10,361 nucleotides of DNA. Source: Gonium pectorale. Lineage: Eukaryota; Chlorophyta; Chlorophyceae; Chlamydomonadales; Volvocaceae. Below are positions 1-9,900 of the stretch, in pieces. Below the pieces are notes generated by a model. It had not been told where the DNA came from and searched no databases. It saw only the letters and a list, made by a program, of their open reading frames with translations. The stretch spans positions 7,109-17,469 of the forward strand of contig LSYV01000456.1 in assembly GCA_001584585.1 (NCBI GenBank), written 5' to 3'. The first letter of the stretch is position 1; every line of letters starts with the position of its first letter. The translations under genes and the position numbers were made by a program.

Positions 1-448
1 GCGCAGCGCGACGCTAAATACCCAAGATCTGCACGGCAATCACAACAGCGCCGTACACCGTACAACACACGCATACACACACGTGTCAAAAGACCGTGAA
101 ATGACACCAAACGAATACGACAGCTGTCTTGCACGCTGACCGTCCAACGTGCGTTTGACTTGCACACCCGTGACAGTCACCTATAGTACGGCATGCACGC
201 TCGCACATCAACGCTCAACTGCCATCGCGAACACGGTGTTCCACGGCAGGCAAAATGCCCTTGACTGAGGCTGAAAAGGGTGAAAATGGCAAAGGTGAAG
301 CGCCGCTGCAATCGCTCCTGAAAAGAAGGGGGCCCGCAGCCTCATACGGAAACCCAAATACCGCTGAATCAAGCGTGCCCTGCACGCCCTTTCGCCTGGA
401 GCTGAGGCTGCCCATCAGTCAGGGTCTAAGCTCTAGCACGAGAATTGC
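1..448. other. Upstream flank and probable promoter / 5' UTR
   Basis: This stretch has no coding exon that I can support, apart from the possible uORF listed separately. The first ~250 bases are rich in CA steps (for example 65-83), as is common in intergenic DNA of volvocine algae. A weak TATA-like string, ctatagta, begins near 181 and could place transcription initiation around 205-220, but this is a guess. An in-frame TAG at 434-436 lies just before the main ATG at 449, so the main reading frame cannot extend further upstream in this exon without an unseen splice. Confidence 0.5.
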
Positions 449-452
449 ATGA
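255..452 (+). CDS. Possible upstream ORF (65 aa) overlapping the kinase start
   Basis: An open frame runs from an ATG in the context gcaaaATG to a TGA at 450-452. That TGA overlaps the main start codon at 449-451 as ATGA. The 65-residue peptide is polar, begins MPLTEAEKGENGKGEAPLQS, and resembles no family I know. If the transcript starts upstream of 255, the uORF would be met first and translation of the receptor would need leaky scanning or termination-reinitiation, so it could dampen expression. No homology or coding signal beyond the open frame supports it. A chance ORF in GC-rich DNA is just as likely. Confidence 0.25.
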   Translation: MPLTEAEKGENGKGEAPLQSLLKRRGPAASYGNPNTAESSVPCTPFRLELRLPISQGLSSSTRIA

Positions 453-929
453 CCGGGAAGAGCAGTATACTAACGCGTCAGCGGCGCACGCTTGCGACTG
501 CTCAGCCACGCTCACCAGCTGAGGCGTGGCGTTCAAGGACCGCGAACAGCTTTTGGTCGACTCTTGTTTTAAAGTCGATACTTTGTACTACTGCGCTCGG
601 GCTGTTTTGGTCCGTGGCCTGCGTGGTTTCGGTCGTAGGAGCCCAACTCGACTCAGGGGATGTCTTCACATTGGGCCTGCGGGAAGCATTCGCGGCTGGC
701 GGGGCCGTGCGGCCTGATGGCTCGGCCCTGACCGGCTCTGCGCTCCTCCCGGCCGGCATCTACCGGCCCCTGGACGTGCAGTCTGTGGAGGTGGCCGGTC
801 GGCTGGTGCTGGTGGGGTCGGGGGCCGGGAAGGGGGGCGGTGGGGAGGCGGCTCCAGGCGGCAGCACTGCTACCACCACACTCGACCTCACCGCCTTCCA
901 GGACGGGCCAGCGTTTTGGATGCTGAACG
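449..929 (+). CDS. Exon 1: signal peptide and start of ectodomain (residues 1-160)
   Basis: The start is the first in-frame ATG after a TAG at 434-436. Residues 1-37 are polar and basic, which is unusually long for a signal peptide n-region. Residues about 38-64 form a hydrophobic core (LVLKSILCTTALGLF and on), and cleavage is likely after VVGA at 65. The mature part holds short hydrophobic stretches typical of beta strands (LDVQSVEVAGRLVLVGSG, TTTLDLTAF) around a Gly-rich loop at 125-138. The exon ends AACG|GTGGGA in phase 1. Without splicing the frame hits a TAA at 947-949. Confidence 0.75.
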
Positions 930-3900
930 GTGGGATCGTGGGGGCTTAACCTGGATTTCTCTTCCCGTAGCCGCCGAGTTGTCTTTCGCAGTTGGGTCCC
1001 GTGCTCTAGCGGGAGTCAACTGCCCCGGCTCTCCTCCCCCCCTTGCCAGGCTCCTCCCTGGAGCTGCGAAACCTGACACTGCTACTGCCGCCGGCGCCAC
1101 CCGAGGCGCTCACGGCGCAGCCCCCCACCGTGCTGAGCCACGTCATCGGAGGCAGCCCTGCGGGGGTGACGCTGTCCGGGGTGCGGCTGGTGCTGCCAAC
1201 AGAGACGTGAGTGCGGTGCCTGCGCCCCGCATGGCTGTTGCGCGTCTCAGCGGCTGCCCTACGCGAGGAACATCGTGGCGCCAAGGGACGGCACCCGCAC
1301 GTACCGACGCATGCTGCAGCCAGGCCTATCGCGGTGGCTGCCGCCATTGGGGTTACCCTAGGGCCCCCATCTCATGAGCTTAGCCTAGCTACCGGGAGGC
1401 TTGCGCCGAATGCTGCCCAGTGCCTGCCCAGTGCCTGCCCAAATCTGACTCCTCCCCCCAACCCGCCCGCCCCCTGGCGAATGCTGTAACGGCGAAACAG
1501 CCTGCCTTTCTGAATCCGGCTCCTTTCCGCCCTGGCAGGGAGCTGACTGTGTACACACGGCAGCTGTGCGATCCGCAGAGCTGGGCCTTCAACGTGCGTC
1601 GGCTCGAGGTACTCCGTGGGGAGGTGCTCTTCGGCAACGAGTCCATGCCGCTGGGCTGGGCCCCGCCCCTGGAGGGCCAGGAAGCCGCCTCCGCCTCCAC
1701 CCTCACCACACCGTTGCCCACCCCAGCAGCGGCGCTGCTGCTCCGGACCGTCGTCACGTGCTGCGGCGGTGATGGGGACGGGCCGCCGGGCCCCTGGGTG
1801 TGCACCGCGACGGCCGTGTGGGGCGCGGCCGACCTGCTGGCCACCGCGAGAGAGGCGATGCCCGCCACCTCCAGCCTGGTGCTGCTGTCGCTAGCCGCCC
1901 ACGTCACCCTCGACCCGGAGGCCGCGGGCGGGCCGCTGGAGGTGTGGTCGGGAGTCAAGCTGTGCCTATACGGCAACCCAGACCCGGTCGCCGCAGGTCC
2001 CGCCACCCAGGTGCGCAGCAGAGGGCGGGGCGGGGGCGCGGGTGGCGGCTGGACAACTGGCGCCGTCCGCGCGTCCCCGCACCATGGTGTGGATGGGGGC
2101 TCTGGCGTTCGGGACGGAGCGAAGTGACTTGCGTCTGAAAAGTTGTACGGCGTCAGCGTCTGCAAGTCTCGACTCCTTCCGGGGTTGCGTTGTGACTTGT
2201 GAGCAGCGCTGGCCGTGCTCGTGCCCGCGTCTTCACGCACGTCCTCCTCCGGCATCTCCGGGACCCGTCTGATTGACTCCGTCGCCCGCCATGCATTGTA
2301 CCCGGCGCCCTATTGGAAACGTAGAGATGGCCTTCCCTGTCTCTGTCTCTGTGAAGAGACAGGGAAGGCCATCTCTACTTCTTTGCGAAGTTGCGGGCCC
2401 TCGGGCGGCTCCTGCAGGCCTTCGGCGTGGCTGTCCACCAATGCCACCGACGGCAACAACGTCACTCTGCGCTCTCGACCGTTGATTGCGTGCGTCTGAG
2501 AGTTGCAACACGATCGAGCGCCCGCCCACTCACCATGGCCCGGATGGCGCAGGAAGCCGAAGGATGCGTGTGACCCCACCTGGGGTGTGTTTGCTCGGCC
2601 CCGTGGCGACCATGTATCGGCCCTCGCTCGGAATACCTATTACCAAAGCCTTCCCGCATTCATTCCCAGACCCGCGCCGCTCCCTCCCACCATGCGCCGC
2701 CGGGAGCTCCCTGCCACAGCCGCCAGGTTGCTGCGCGCTTGCCTGATACCCCCCTGCCCCTGCCTCGTACCCGTCCCCGCCCTTGCCTCCTCGCAGCTGG
2801 ACTTTGCGGGGATCGAGTCCGCCGTCCGCACGACGGCGGGCTTCGTGCAGCTGCAGGACCTGGTGCTGCTGGGGCTGCCGTACCCGGCCAAGGTTGTGTA
2901 CCTCGTGCAAGCGGTGGCAGCCTGGTTGCACGCGGTGGAGATTGTGAGGTGGGGCGCCTGGGAGGCCTGGCGCCAGCGGGCCGGTGGGGGGAACCTTGCT
3001 GGGCGTCCCGCCTAAGGAATCCCGCTTCCCGAGTATGTGCGTCACTGCGGGCGGAGTCCTTCTTGGTTCGCAGCCCCGCCCATGACCCACCCACCCACCC
3101 GCGTGTGTGCGTGTGCAGACTGCCTTTTTGGTTGTGGGGTCGTGTGCCGGCGGTCGTCCGGCTCACGCTAATCCGCTGCACGCTGGTGCTGCCGGCTGCA
3201 GAGGCGGCCTGGTGGAGAGCCGCAATCGCTGCGGAGGCGGCAGCGCCGGGCGGTGCAATGCCGTACCTGAAGGAGGGCTGGCAGTGGGTACCACTGCAGG
3301 GCCACCCGGGGGCGGGGCGGGGCTGGCGGGACTCGGGAGAGGACGGCAGCGAAGGTTGGCGACGATGTCCGGGATGCTGGGGTCCGGGAGCTGAACGGGA
3401 GTGCTGTCCAATCCGCCTCTCTCACCCTGCGCTTTACCTGCACACAACCGTCCCTCTCTCGCAGCGTTGCGGCATTGCTATTGTGCGTGCCCCCCGCCAC
3501 AGGATGGTTGTCGATCCGCCTGCGGGCCCGCTGGCGGAAGGCGCGACACCGCTGGAAGCCGGGCGGCGTCCCGTGAGCCTCCTGGACGATAGCCTGAGGC
3601 CCAGCAGGAGCCTCGTCTCGTGTGTGATGTGGAGCGAGGAAGAGAGGGCCGCTGCGTCGCCCCGCGCGGCCGCCGTGGCAGCGGCCTGGCCTCTGGGGAG
3701 CCAGTACGACGAGCCGTCGGAGGCAGCGCAGGTGGGCGGGCGGGCGGGCGGGCGGGCGGGCGGGCGGGTGGGTGGGTGACCGTGTGGGCGGGTGGGCGGG
3801 CGGGCGGGAGGGTGGTGCGGCGGATGCGAGAAGGCACTCGTCCCGTTACCAGTGCCCGCGTGGCAGGACCATGGGCACGTTCGCACACCTCCGCAGCGGC

Positions 3901-6900
3901 CGAGGAGGGGGCATGTGATTTGGAGTAGAGGGAACAGGGAGGCGCACCATCCCACAATGCGCTTTCTTTCTTTCTTTCACAAGGCGCATGGCCGACTCCG
4001 CCCCGTCACGTGTTCTGCCAGCGTGGCAGCTCTCTTTAAGAAGTCCAGCCTGGGTCCCTGCATCCGACATGCATCTAATAACTGAGCCAGGGTGCTAGCC
4101 AGCCGTCTGCTGGCATCCTGCTGCCCACTGACGTGGTGTGCCGTTGTTTTCGGCCCTTGTCAATCCCGCCTTGCTTTGTCACTACAGCCGTATTGCATCC
4201 AGCCGTCGCGTTGCACAGCCCCAGCCAGGCGCCTGCAGCAGGAGGCGGGAGGCGGGGTGGTCACCCGCGGGCAACGCGCTCAGTCGCAGGGTGCCCGCCG
4301 AGTTTGGGTGGTTGGGCTTGGGGTTTCGGGGTGCGGGGTGGTGTTTGGTGGTGTTTCTTTGCGGTATTGTGCGTTCTGGCCTGTTTTGTGGTGCCGATCC
4401 CCTGTTGGGGCCGGTGCCGTTTGTCGCTCTGTTCGGCGGTTTGCAGGGGGTTAGGGGTTAGGGTTTCCGGCTTTTGCTAAGGGAGGGGGCTGTCTTGCTG
4501 CCTGTGCTCCTCGGGTCCTTTTGGTCTGTTTCTTTCCTGTCCTGGCGTTCGTCTCCTCTTCTCCTTTGTTTTCGTCGTTCCGCCTTCCTGTTCTGGGTCT
4601 TTGGGTGTAGGGATCCTTCTCTTCGTGTGTGCGACGTTGGTATCTGGTCTTGGCTACCGTGCTGCGCTGTAGTTAGGGCGTGGTTTTGGTGGTTACTCGT
4701 GCCCAAATTGAAACGTCTGGAGTGCTATCTGTCCCTCCCGATGTCTGCACCCTTTCTGGCCTCTCCGCCTGTGCCTGTAACCTTTCCACAGAAATAAATG
4801 GTTACACACGCATGCCGACAGACGGACGGAAAGATGGGCGCAGGCATGGGGCCATTCCACGTGGCTCCCCGATGCCGCTTCGCGGGGGGGACTCCGCCCA
4901 TTGAAATGGGGTCAACCCAACAGCGCAGCTTTGAGAGCATGGCATGACTGCCACAGTGAGGGAGGCCCCCCACGCATCGCGTGAGGGCTATATGTCCCTC
5001 CCTGCTGATGTCAGCGCCCTTTCTCGCCTCTCCGCCTGTAACCACAGAAAAAACATTCTGCTGCCCATCGACGCGGGCTCCCTCCTCCCCCTCCCTGCTG
5101 ATGGTGGTTCACCCCCGCCACAAACGTGTCAATAACCTGCTCCCCCTATCGCCCTGGCGGCTGCTGGACTTTCGGATCGCCGACACCTTGGCTCAAGAGC
5201 CGGCAAACGAGGCAAGGACCGGCTTGGCCGCCGGACGGGACATATGCTGCTGGCACCCAGCTCGTCGTCGGTCATTCCCCTTTCCCTTCAAACCCCTATC
5301 GCCCGCAGCTGAAGCTGCGTGACTTCAGGATACTCAGCAGGAGGATGCCCGAGGCAGACCTGGCTGGACAGTGCGGCTCCTCGCCCACGGGCATCACGGT
5401 CCTCGTTCCCAGTGAGTGGCAATATTTTACCGTGCTGGACGGAATGGAGGGAGCAACTGGGAACGGGACGCTGCTGTTCTCTTCGTCGAATTCGCCACAA
5501 GAGGAGCTGCCCGCCGACTCGCCCTGCGCGCTCATGGGCTGGCCGGCGTCCCAGACCGGCCTGCGGATCATGTGGGATATGCAGGTGGGAGTACGGTGAT
5601 GGTGGGTCGGGTGTGGGGTGGCTGAGTTTCTTGGGGTTGGAAGGTGTCCTCAGCAGTCTCAGGAACCGGAGGCGCATGTCATCCCGGTCATTGCACCGCG
5701 TGGGCGTGAGACTGTGACTGCCAAGTGCAACCGCGGCTGTATTCACGGTGGCACACACACGCACACACACACACACACTCGTCGTATGCGTTGTTCCTTT
5801 TCAACACACACACATACACGCACACACACGCGCACGGCGTTGCGAGCGTCCGCGCGTGGCCGCGATCTCCGCACTGCCGGCCACGCTGTCTGGAGGTCAG
5901 CCCAGCTCAGATCAGCTAACTTCATCCAGCCCAGCGCCCAGCGTCCAGCGCCCCAGCGATTAGTACTTGAAGGGTCACTTAGCGGGGTCGGGCTCAAGAG
6001 CTGCCGGCTAGGTTGTTTTGACGCTTATAGAACTGTTTTGAGCATACCTGTACGCATACATAACACACGCGCACACAGCCCAGTCCACCAGGCACCAGCC
6101 CGGCCCAGCACCCCAGCGTTGAGTTGGGCGCGGGGTTCTATTTGTTGGGTCCTACGAGACAGAGGGTTCACGGGCTGCCGGCTAGGATACCTCTGCTAGC
6201 TACCTCTAAGACCAGTTTTCTGCACTCCGTCACGCGTACGCAACACACAGGCACACACGCGTGCATGTCGGTACCGCACATGGTAGGATTAGTTTACTGT
6301 GGGGTTAGTTTACTGTCGGTACCGCACATGGTGGGGTTAGTTTACTGTCAGTGGAATGTTAGCGCGTGGGTGAGATAGAGGCACTTCAGGTATGCGGTGA
6401 TAGGTTGAAGAGGCGTGGCATACCCGCCCTTTCCCGGCCCCAACCTGCCCTGCCACTGCCCCATCCCCGCCCCTCCCCCACACGCCGAACCCGCCCCGGG
6501 CACGCACTGCAGGGCGTAGTGGCCCGGCTAGGGCTGCCCCCCTCCTCGCCCCTCACGCTGGCGGACATGGTGCTGTACAACCTGGCGCCGGCGGGGCCGG
6601 AGCTGGAGAGGCTTAGCCCGCCCCCGCCGTCCGAAGAACCGGAGTCGCCACAACCAGCCCCGCAGCCCGCGCCGTACGGCTCGCCCCCTGACAGCACGGC
6701 GGGCAGATACAGCGGCGGCTATGGCAACCTGCGATCCGTGATCGCCTTTCCTGGGGTTGGCAGTGACGATGGAAGCGTAAGCCCCGTGCTCCCAGGTGAC
6801 GGAGCGGCCCCGTCCCCGCTGGAGCCGGACCCGCCTCCGTTGCCCCCGTGGCCCCCTCCGGCACCCTCACCACCACCGCCGCCGCCCCCGAGTCGCGAGG

Positions 6901-9900
6901 CGCTGCTAGACGACGCACTGTCGTCACTGGCGCTGCCGCTCTGGAACTTTGTGACGAACAGGCGAGTACTGGTGTGGGCCCAGACCCACAGGTCCTGCCG
7001 TTCCCGCTGCCACCGTTTGCGCAGGCGCCCGCGCTGCGCGCCGCCTAACAGCCATTGGTGTGGAGCCCTGCCCGCTCTTGAGAGGTTTGGCTGGCATGAC
7101 TGGCGCTATCGCTATTGCAGCTACAAGAAAAGTATGCATCTCCGCTGGACCCCGCTTGGCCCGGGCCCCCCTTGGCTGTGCAGGTCGTCCGACCCTCCCC
7201 CGCTGCGCCTCCGTCGCGTCACGCTGGTGGTCCCCCCCGCCGAGCTGGCCCTGCTGCGGGGGCTGCTGGAGGAGGCGGGGGTGCTGCCGCCGGATGCGCT
7301 GCCCTCACCACCACCCCATCCTGGCTCTGAAGCCCCCATCAATATACGGGTTGGCTCGGAAGAGAATGCCAGACTGGACAGCCCGGCCGACTCGCGCGCA
7401 CGGCTGCGTATGCGACTACGAGCTGTGCCTCAGACGGCGGGTGCCTCGGCGCGTCGGACGGCGCAGTCGTTACCACTGGCTGCTGACGCGGTGGCGGAGG
7501 CACCCTTAGCGGTTCCGCCCTCCTGCCTTCGTGCCTTCCTTCTACGTTTCGCCGCCTCTTGCGACGTGGCCTGGCACACCGACGCCTCGGTCCACTTCCG
7601 CTCCGCGACCTTCTACGGCTGGAGCGGCCGCGACGTCACCGTCACCAGCCAGCTGCCGCCCGACGCGCCCTCGCGCCTCATGCTGACCCAACCCCTGAGC
7701 CCGGAGCTGGAGGCGGCCTGCCCCCCGCAGCCGTCCGTCAACAGCCCCACGCCGGCAGGCCCCAGCTCTCCTGCCCTCGCAGCTCTCCCGCCAGAAGCCC
7801 CTGAAACACAGACGTCCGGGTCAAACGGGCAAACCAGCCCCGGCAGCAATCCTCCTGGACAGGATGCCATGCCACATCCCGTTGTGAGCGAGGATGCTAG
7901 CAGCGGGGGCATCAGCGGCCGGGTGGTTGCCCTAGCTGTGGCAGTTCCGGTCGGCGCCGTGGTGTTGCTGGGAGCGGTCGGGGGTGTGTTGGTCCTGGTG
8001 CTGAGGAGGCGCGGGCGGCAGGCTAGCATGTACACGGCGACGGCCGCAGACCCGCCCAGACAGTCGTCTCCGGGCGACGTGCCCTTGGCCAATATGACGG
8101 CGGATCCGCCCCATGCCGACCCCGTGTCGCCTCCGGAGCGCCGTGTGTCCTTGCTGGGGCTCATGGAGCAGCGGGAGGCAGCGATCCTTTCGAGGATCGC
8201 AGAGCGGCCGGAGGGCCAGGAGGGCAGTCGGCCTCCCTCAAGCGGAAGGTCGTTTTACATATCTTTCGGTGAGCCAGTCGGCCCCGGCCTGCTGAGCAGG
8301 GCCATGGATGGGCGGCCGCAACCAGTTACCTCAGGGCCGTTGGTCGATTACGGGGCGCAACCCTGGTGGCTGGGCCCTGGCTCCTCCTGCATCTACCACG
8401 TGTGGTGGAAGGCCTCTGGCGGACCACGGTTGGGACCTTGGGACGGGCCCTGGGGGCAAGGGCCTGCGGGGGAGGAGTCGGGCGTGCGGACAGCGTGTGT
8501 GGGGCATGTGGCCACAGCAGCCTACCCCTAACTAAAGGCGTCAACTACCTGCATGTCTGCTCTGTCCGTGTCCGCGCCGCATCGGCACCCTCACAGCAGG
8601 CCGGTTGCGAGACATGCCGCCCCGCGACGGAGTGTCCCCCCTGGCCTGCGAGATTCGGAGGCGAATGGAGGCGCTGGAGGGTGCTGCTGGGGGCGATGAC
8701 GGACCGGTGCGACTTTTCTCCATCCTCGGGATCGGCTCGTACGGAATCGTGTACTTGGGTAAGTGTAGGTACGGAGTGAAGTTACGGGCTCGCGGATTGG
8801 ACTGCGTCAGTCATCCGGATGACTCTCGCGGATTGGACTGCGTTGCTCATCCGGATGACTCTCGCCTGCTTGTGGGACCCTGCGTCAACCATGCCTTTCG
8901 ACCATTCCGTCCCAGGCCAGTCCCGAATTGGCCGCCAAGCTGCTCAGTCGCTGGGGGTCGCCGCCCGCCGCCCCCACGCACCTCAACCCCTGCGTTCCCC
9001 TACGCGGCTCCCGCCGGTTCTTGCGGCCCCGCTGGGCCTGCCCCGCATCTGCAAGCGCAGAGGATACCCAGCCGCCCGGACACGGGCGCTCCCAACTGCC
9101 CGCCTTTCCAACGCACTGGCCAGCTCCCGTCCTGCCCCCTACCTGCTCACCCACCAAGCAACCTGGCCTTCCGATCCCTGTCAGCCCCCAGCAGCCGAGC
9201 CGCCCCTAACAAGCCGTCCCACCCCCCTTACCCGCAGGCATGTGGCGCGGCCTTCCCGTTGCCGCCAAGATCCTGGTCGTTCGCGATACGCTGCTGGGTC
9301 GCGAGGGCCGCCGGCGGCAGCGCGCGATCCTGGAGGCCGCCATTGGCAGCGCCCTTGAGCACCCCAACGTGGTCGCGACCTACGCTTTCGACGTGAAGCC
9401 GCTGGGCGTACAGCGCGAACAGCCGAGTGAGGAGGTTAAGCCCCTGTGGAGGCTGCTGGGGACGCAGCAGAGCTTGCGACGCGACGGGGGGGTGGAGGCA
9501 GCCCATAACAGCAGCATGACGAAGGCCGGTAGCGCTGACGAAGCACATGCTACAGATGTCAACCCGGCCCCCGACGTGTACCAGCTATACATCCTACAGG
9601 AGCTCTGCTCGGGGGGCAGCATCAAGGAGGCGCTGGGTGGGTGGAGGGGCCTGGGGGTGAGATATTGAGGCTGGGCATGTTCCCATCAAGCCTGCTGGAA
9701 GTCAAACTATTTGGAGTGTCGCCGTCGAACTAATGTTAACCTGTAAAACGGCAACAGCGCATAGATAGCATGCTTTGTCGCGGCCACACCCCACTACGCA
9801 CACCCAGTAGCATGCGGGCACACACTGGTATGTGTATCCCTAAGCTCAACCCCTCGCTGCGCAGAGCCGTGGGGAGCCCTGTCCGGCGGCCTGCGTGCGG

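Larger units (their letters stand above)
3732..5308 (+). other. Intron 6 (1.6 kb), composite and repeat-rich
   Basis: This is the largest gap between supported exons. In order it holds a GGGC/GGGT minisatellite (3732-3813), ordinary GC-rich DNA, a T/G-rich plus-strand block (about 4290-4720) unlike the rest of the window, two diverged direct repeats (4724-4795, 4987-5053), and a degenerate copy of the exon 7 start (5143-5279). TGTAA strings, the common algal poly(A) signal, occur inside both direct repeats. This may be an intron enlarged by mobile-element debris. I found no intact coding gene. Confidence 0.6.
5585..6512 (+). other. Intron 7 (928 nt) with CA tracts and tandem duplications
   Basis: GT-AG intron ending cacgcactgcag. 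It holds (CA)n tracts near 5752-5778 and 5804-5834, a 24-nt segment repeated inverted in intron 12, a diverged tandem duplication of period ~174 (gctgccggctagg at 6000 and 6174, each followed by a CA tract), and a 48-nt duplication at 6266-6348. No gene is seen. Confidence 0.68.

Noticed and set aside
449..640. Reading the N-terminus as a chloroplast or mitochondrial transit peptide (basic, Ser/Ala-rich)
   Set aside because: The hydrophobic core at 38-64 with VVGA cleavage, plus a later transmembrane helix and a glycosylatable ectodomain, fits secretion better. The long basic n-region leaves some doubt.
1389..2255. Long minus-strand ORF (288 aa) opposite exon 3
   Set aside because: It is the antisense shadow of a GC-rich exon; its Ser/Pro/Ala-rich sequence has no recognisable domain and exon 3 on the plus strand fits the spliced frame.
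3434..3957. Minus-strand ORFs with Pro-Pro-Ala-Arg repeats
   Set aside because: These are translations of the GGGC minisatellite on the reverse strand, not a cell-wall protein.
4446..4466. Telomere-like gggttaggggttaggg
   Set aside because: Only two imperfect units; too short to call an interstitial telomere, and it lies in a G/T-rich block where it can occur by chance.
4725..5045. Minus-strand ORF of 106 aa with an internal repeated peptide (GGEARKGADI twice)
   Set aside because: The peptide repeat is simply the direct DNA repeat at 4724/4987 read backwards. There is no known domain, and the ORF lies inside the intron of a well-supported plus-strand gene.
6366..6512. Possible start of a separate gene at the beginning of the 721-aa open frame
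   Set aside because: The first 49 codons have no ATG-led coding character (Pro/Arg-rich intronic sequence), and a cactgcag acceptor at 6512 joins in phase 0 to exon 7.
8605..9396. Uninterrupted 263-aa frame running from exon 10 across intron 10 into exon 11
   Set aside because: It meets exon 11 out of frame and loses VAAK and HPNVV; the GTAAGT donor and cttacccgcag acceptor restore the kinase exactly.
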